Shown here in pieces: positions 35,098 through 35,403 of a stretch of DNA of 35,403 bases (positions are counted from its first letter, which is position 1; each line of letters opens with the position of its first letter). The notes beneath the pieces were generated by a model. It was not told the DNA's origin. It did not search any database and saw only the letters and a program-made list of their open reading frames with translations. Both the position numbers and the translations under genes were made by a program. Source of the DNA: an uncultured Clostridia bacterium (lineage in GTDB: Bacteria; Bacillota; Clostridia; TANB77; CAG-508); the NCBI GenBank assembly GCA_947627185.1, contig CANQVF010000001.1, positions 1 to 35,403 on the forward strand, given 5' to 3'.

Positions 35098-35403
35098 ATG
35101 TCAGAAAATAATGAAGTAACAATAGATACAATAATAGAAAAACAAAAAGAAAATTATTCAAAAGTAAATGAAAAACTTATAAGAAAAGCTTATGAGTTTG
35201 CAAAAGCAAATCATGGAGATCAACTTAGAAGATCTGGTGAACCATATATGATTCACCCTTTAAATGTTGCGTATATTTTATCTGGATTAGAATTAGATGA
35301 TGAAACTTTATGTGCAGCTCTTTTGCATGATGTTGTAGAAGACACAGGAGTAACTCAAGAAGATTTAGAAAAAGAATTTGGAAAATCTATAGCAGAAATG
35401 GTA
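35098..35403 (+). CDS. relA: RelA/SpoT-family (p)ppGpp synthetase/hydrolase, 5' part
   Basis: Only the first 102 codons are in the window; the gene continues beyond the right edge. The visible part is the start of the HD hydrolase domain: AYEFAKANHGDQLRRSGEPY, MIHPLNVAYILSGLELDDET, then ALLHDVVEDTGVTQEDLEKE with the catalytic HD pair. This is typical of the long bifunctional stringent-response enzyme of Firmicutes, and the HD motif predicts an active hydrolase. The ribosome binding site is AAAGGGG 9 bases upstream. It is likely co-transcribed with recJ. Confidence 0.92.
   Translation, partial: MSENNEVTIDTIIEKQKENYSKVNEKLIRKAYEFAKANHGDQLRRSGEPYMIHPLNVAYILSGLELDDETLCAALLHDVVEDTGVTQEDLEKEFGKSIAEMV

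Overview
The window is very AT-rich (about one quarter G+C by eye), with AGGAGG-type ribosome binding sites, sigma-A-like promoters and U-tailed hairpin terminators. It encodes endospore proteins (the germination protease Gpr and a YtxC-like protein) and fermentative acetate-forming enzymes. This fits an anaerobic, spore-forming Clostridia-type Firmicute, probably host- or gut-associated; I cannot name the genus. The standard code fits nearly everywhere: TGG is Trp and stops are almost all TAA. In-frame CGG behaves strangely (see below).

Layout: (1) 1-453 has no gene. It holds a 29-30 bp tandem repeat and a long palindromic element with an unusually GC-rich loop, then the pta promoter. (2) 454-5213 is pta followed by three tandem acetate kinase genes. 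(3) A convergent rqcH and a forward pgi follow, then a small membrane-protein gene on the minus strand. (4) 9015-15920 is a run of recG, a small membrane protein, a TGS/uridine-kinase-like protein, an RNHCP zinc protein, a VanZ-like protein, argS and a short rubredoxin. (5) A ZIP metal transporter follows. (6) 16888-24343 holds a one-module non-ribosomal peptide synthetase ending in a reductase domain, followed closely by a membrane histidine kinase and a receiver/HD-GYP protein. (7) yebC, gpr, an anchored protein of unknown function, ytxC-like, yqeY and a TraX-like gene. (8) An alpha-glucan (glycogen-type) cluster: a minus-strand GT4 glycosyltransferase divergent from DUF4912 and GH57 branching-enzyme genes. 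(9) ylbF-like, recJ and the start of relA/spoT, which runs off the window.

The most interesting signal is in decoding. Two unrelated genes, recG and the histidine kinase, are each interrupted by one extra C in the same context: NGT-C-GGA. Skipping that C restores an exact family motif in both (RecG motif VI, GRVGR-GEYQSYC; the kinase H-box, MVG-GIAHSLKTP). Read in the upstream frame, the next codon is CGG in both cases. By hand I found about twenty other CGG triplets inside genes, every one out of frame, so these two are the only in-frame CGG codons I can find. Arg is otherwise written AGA, AGG, CGT, CGA and, once, CGC. This suggests CGG may be an unassigned or starved codon at which ribosomes move +1. 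Sequencing error or true mutation must be excluded first.

Other points of interest: the threefold ackA array; a glycine-like NRPS adenylation code with a reductive release domain; a perfect hairpin inside the NRPS gene; short leader ORFs overlapping gene starts; and three gene starts that ribosome binding sites (in one case also a promoter) place downstream of the longest ORF.
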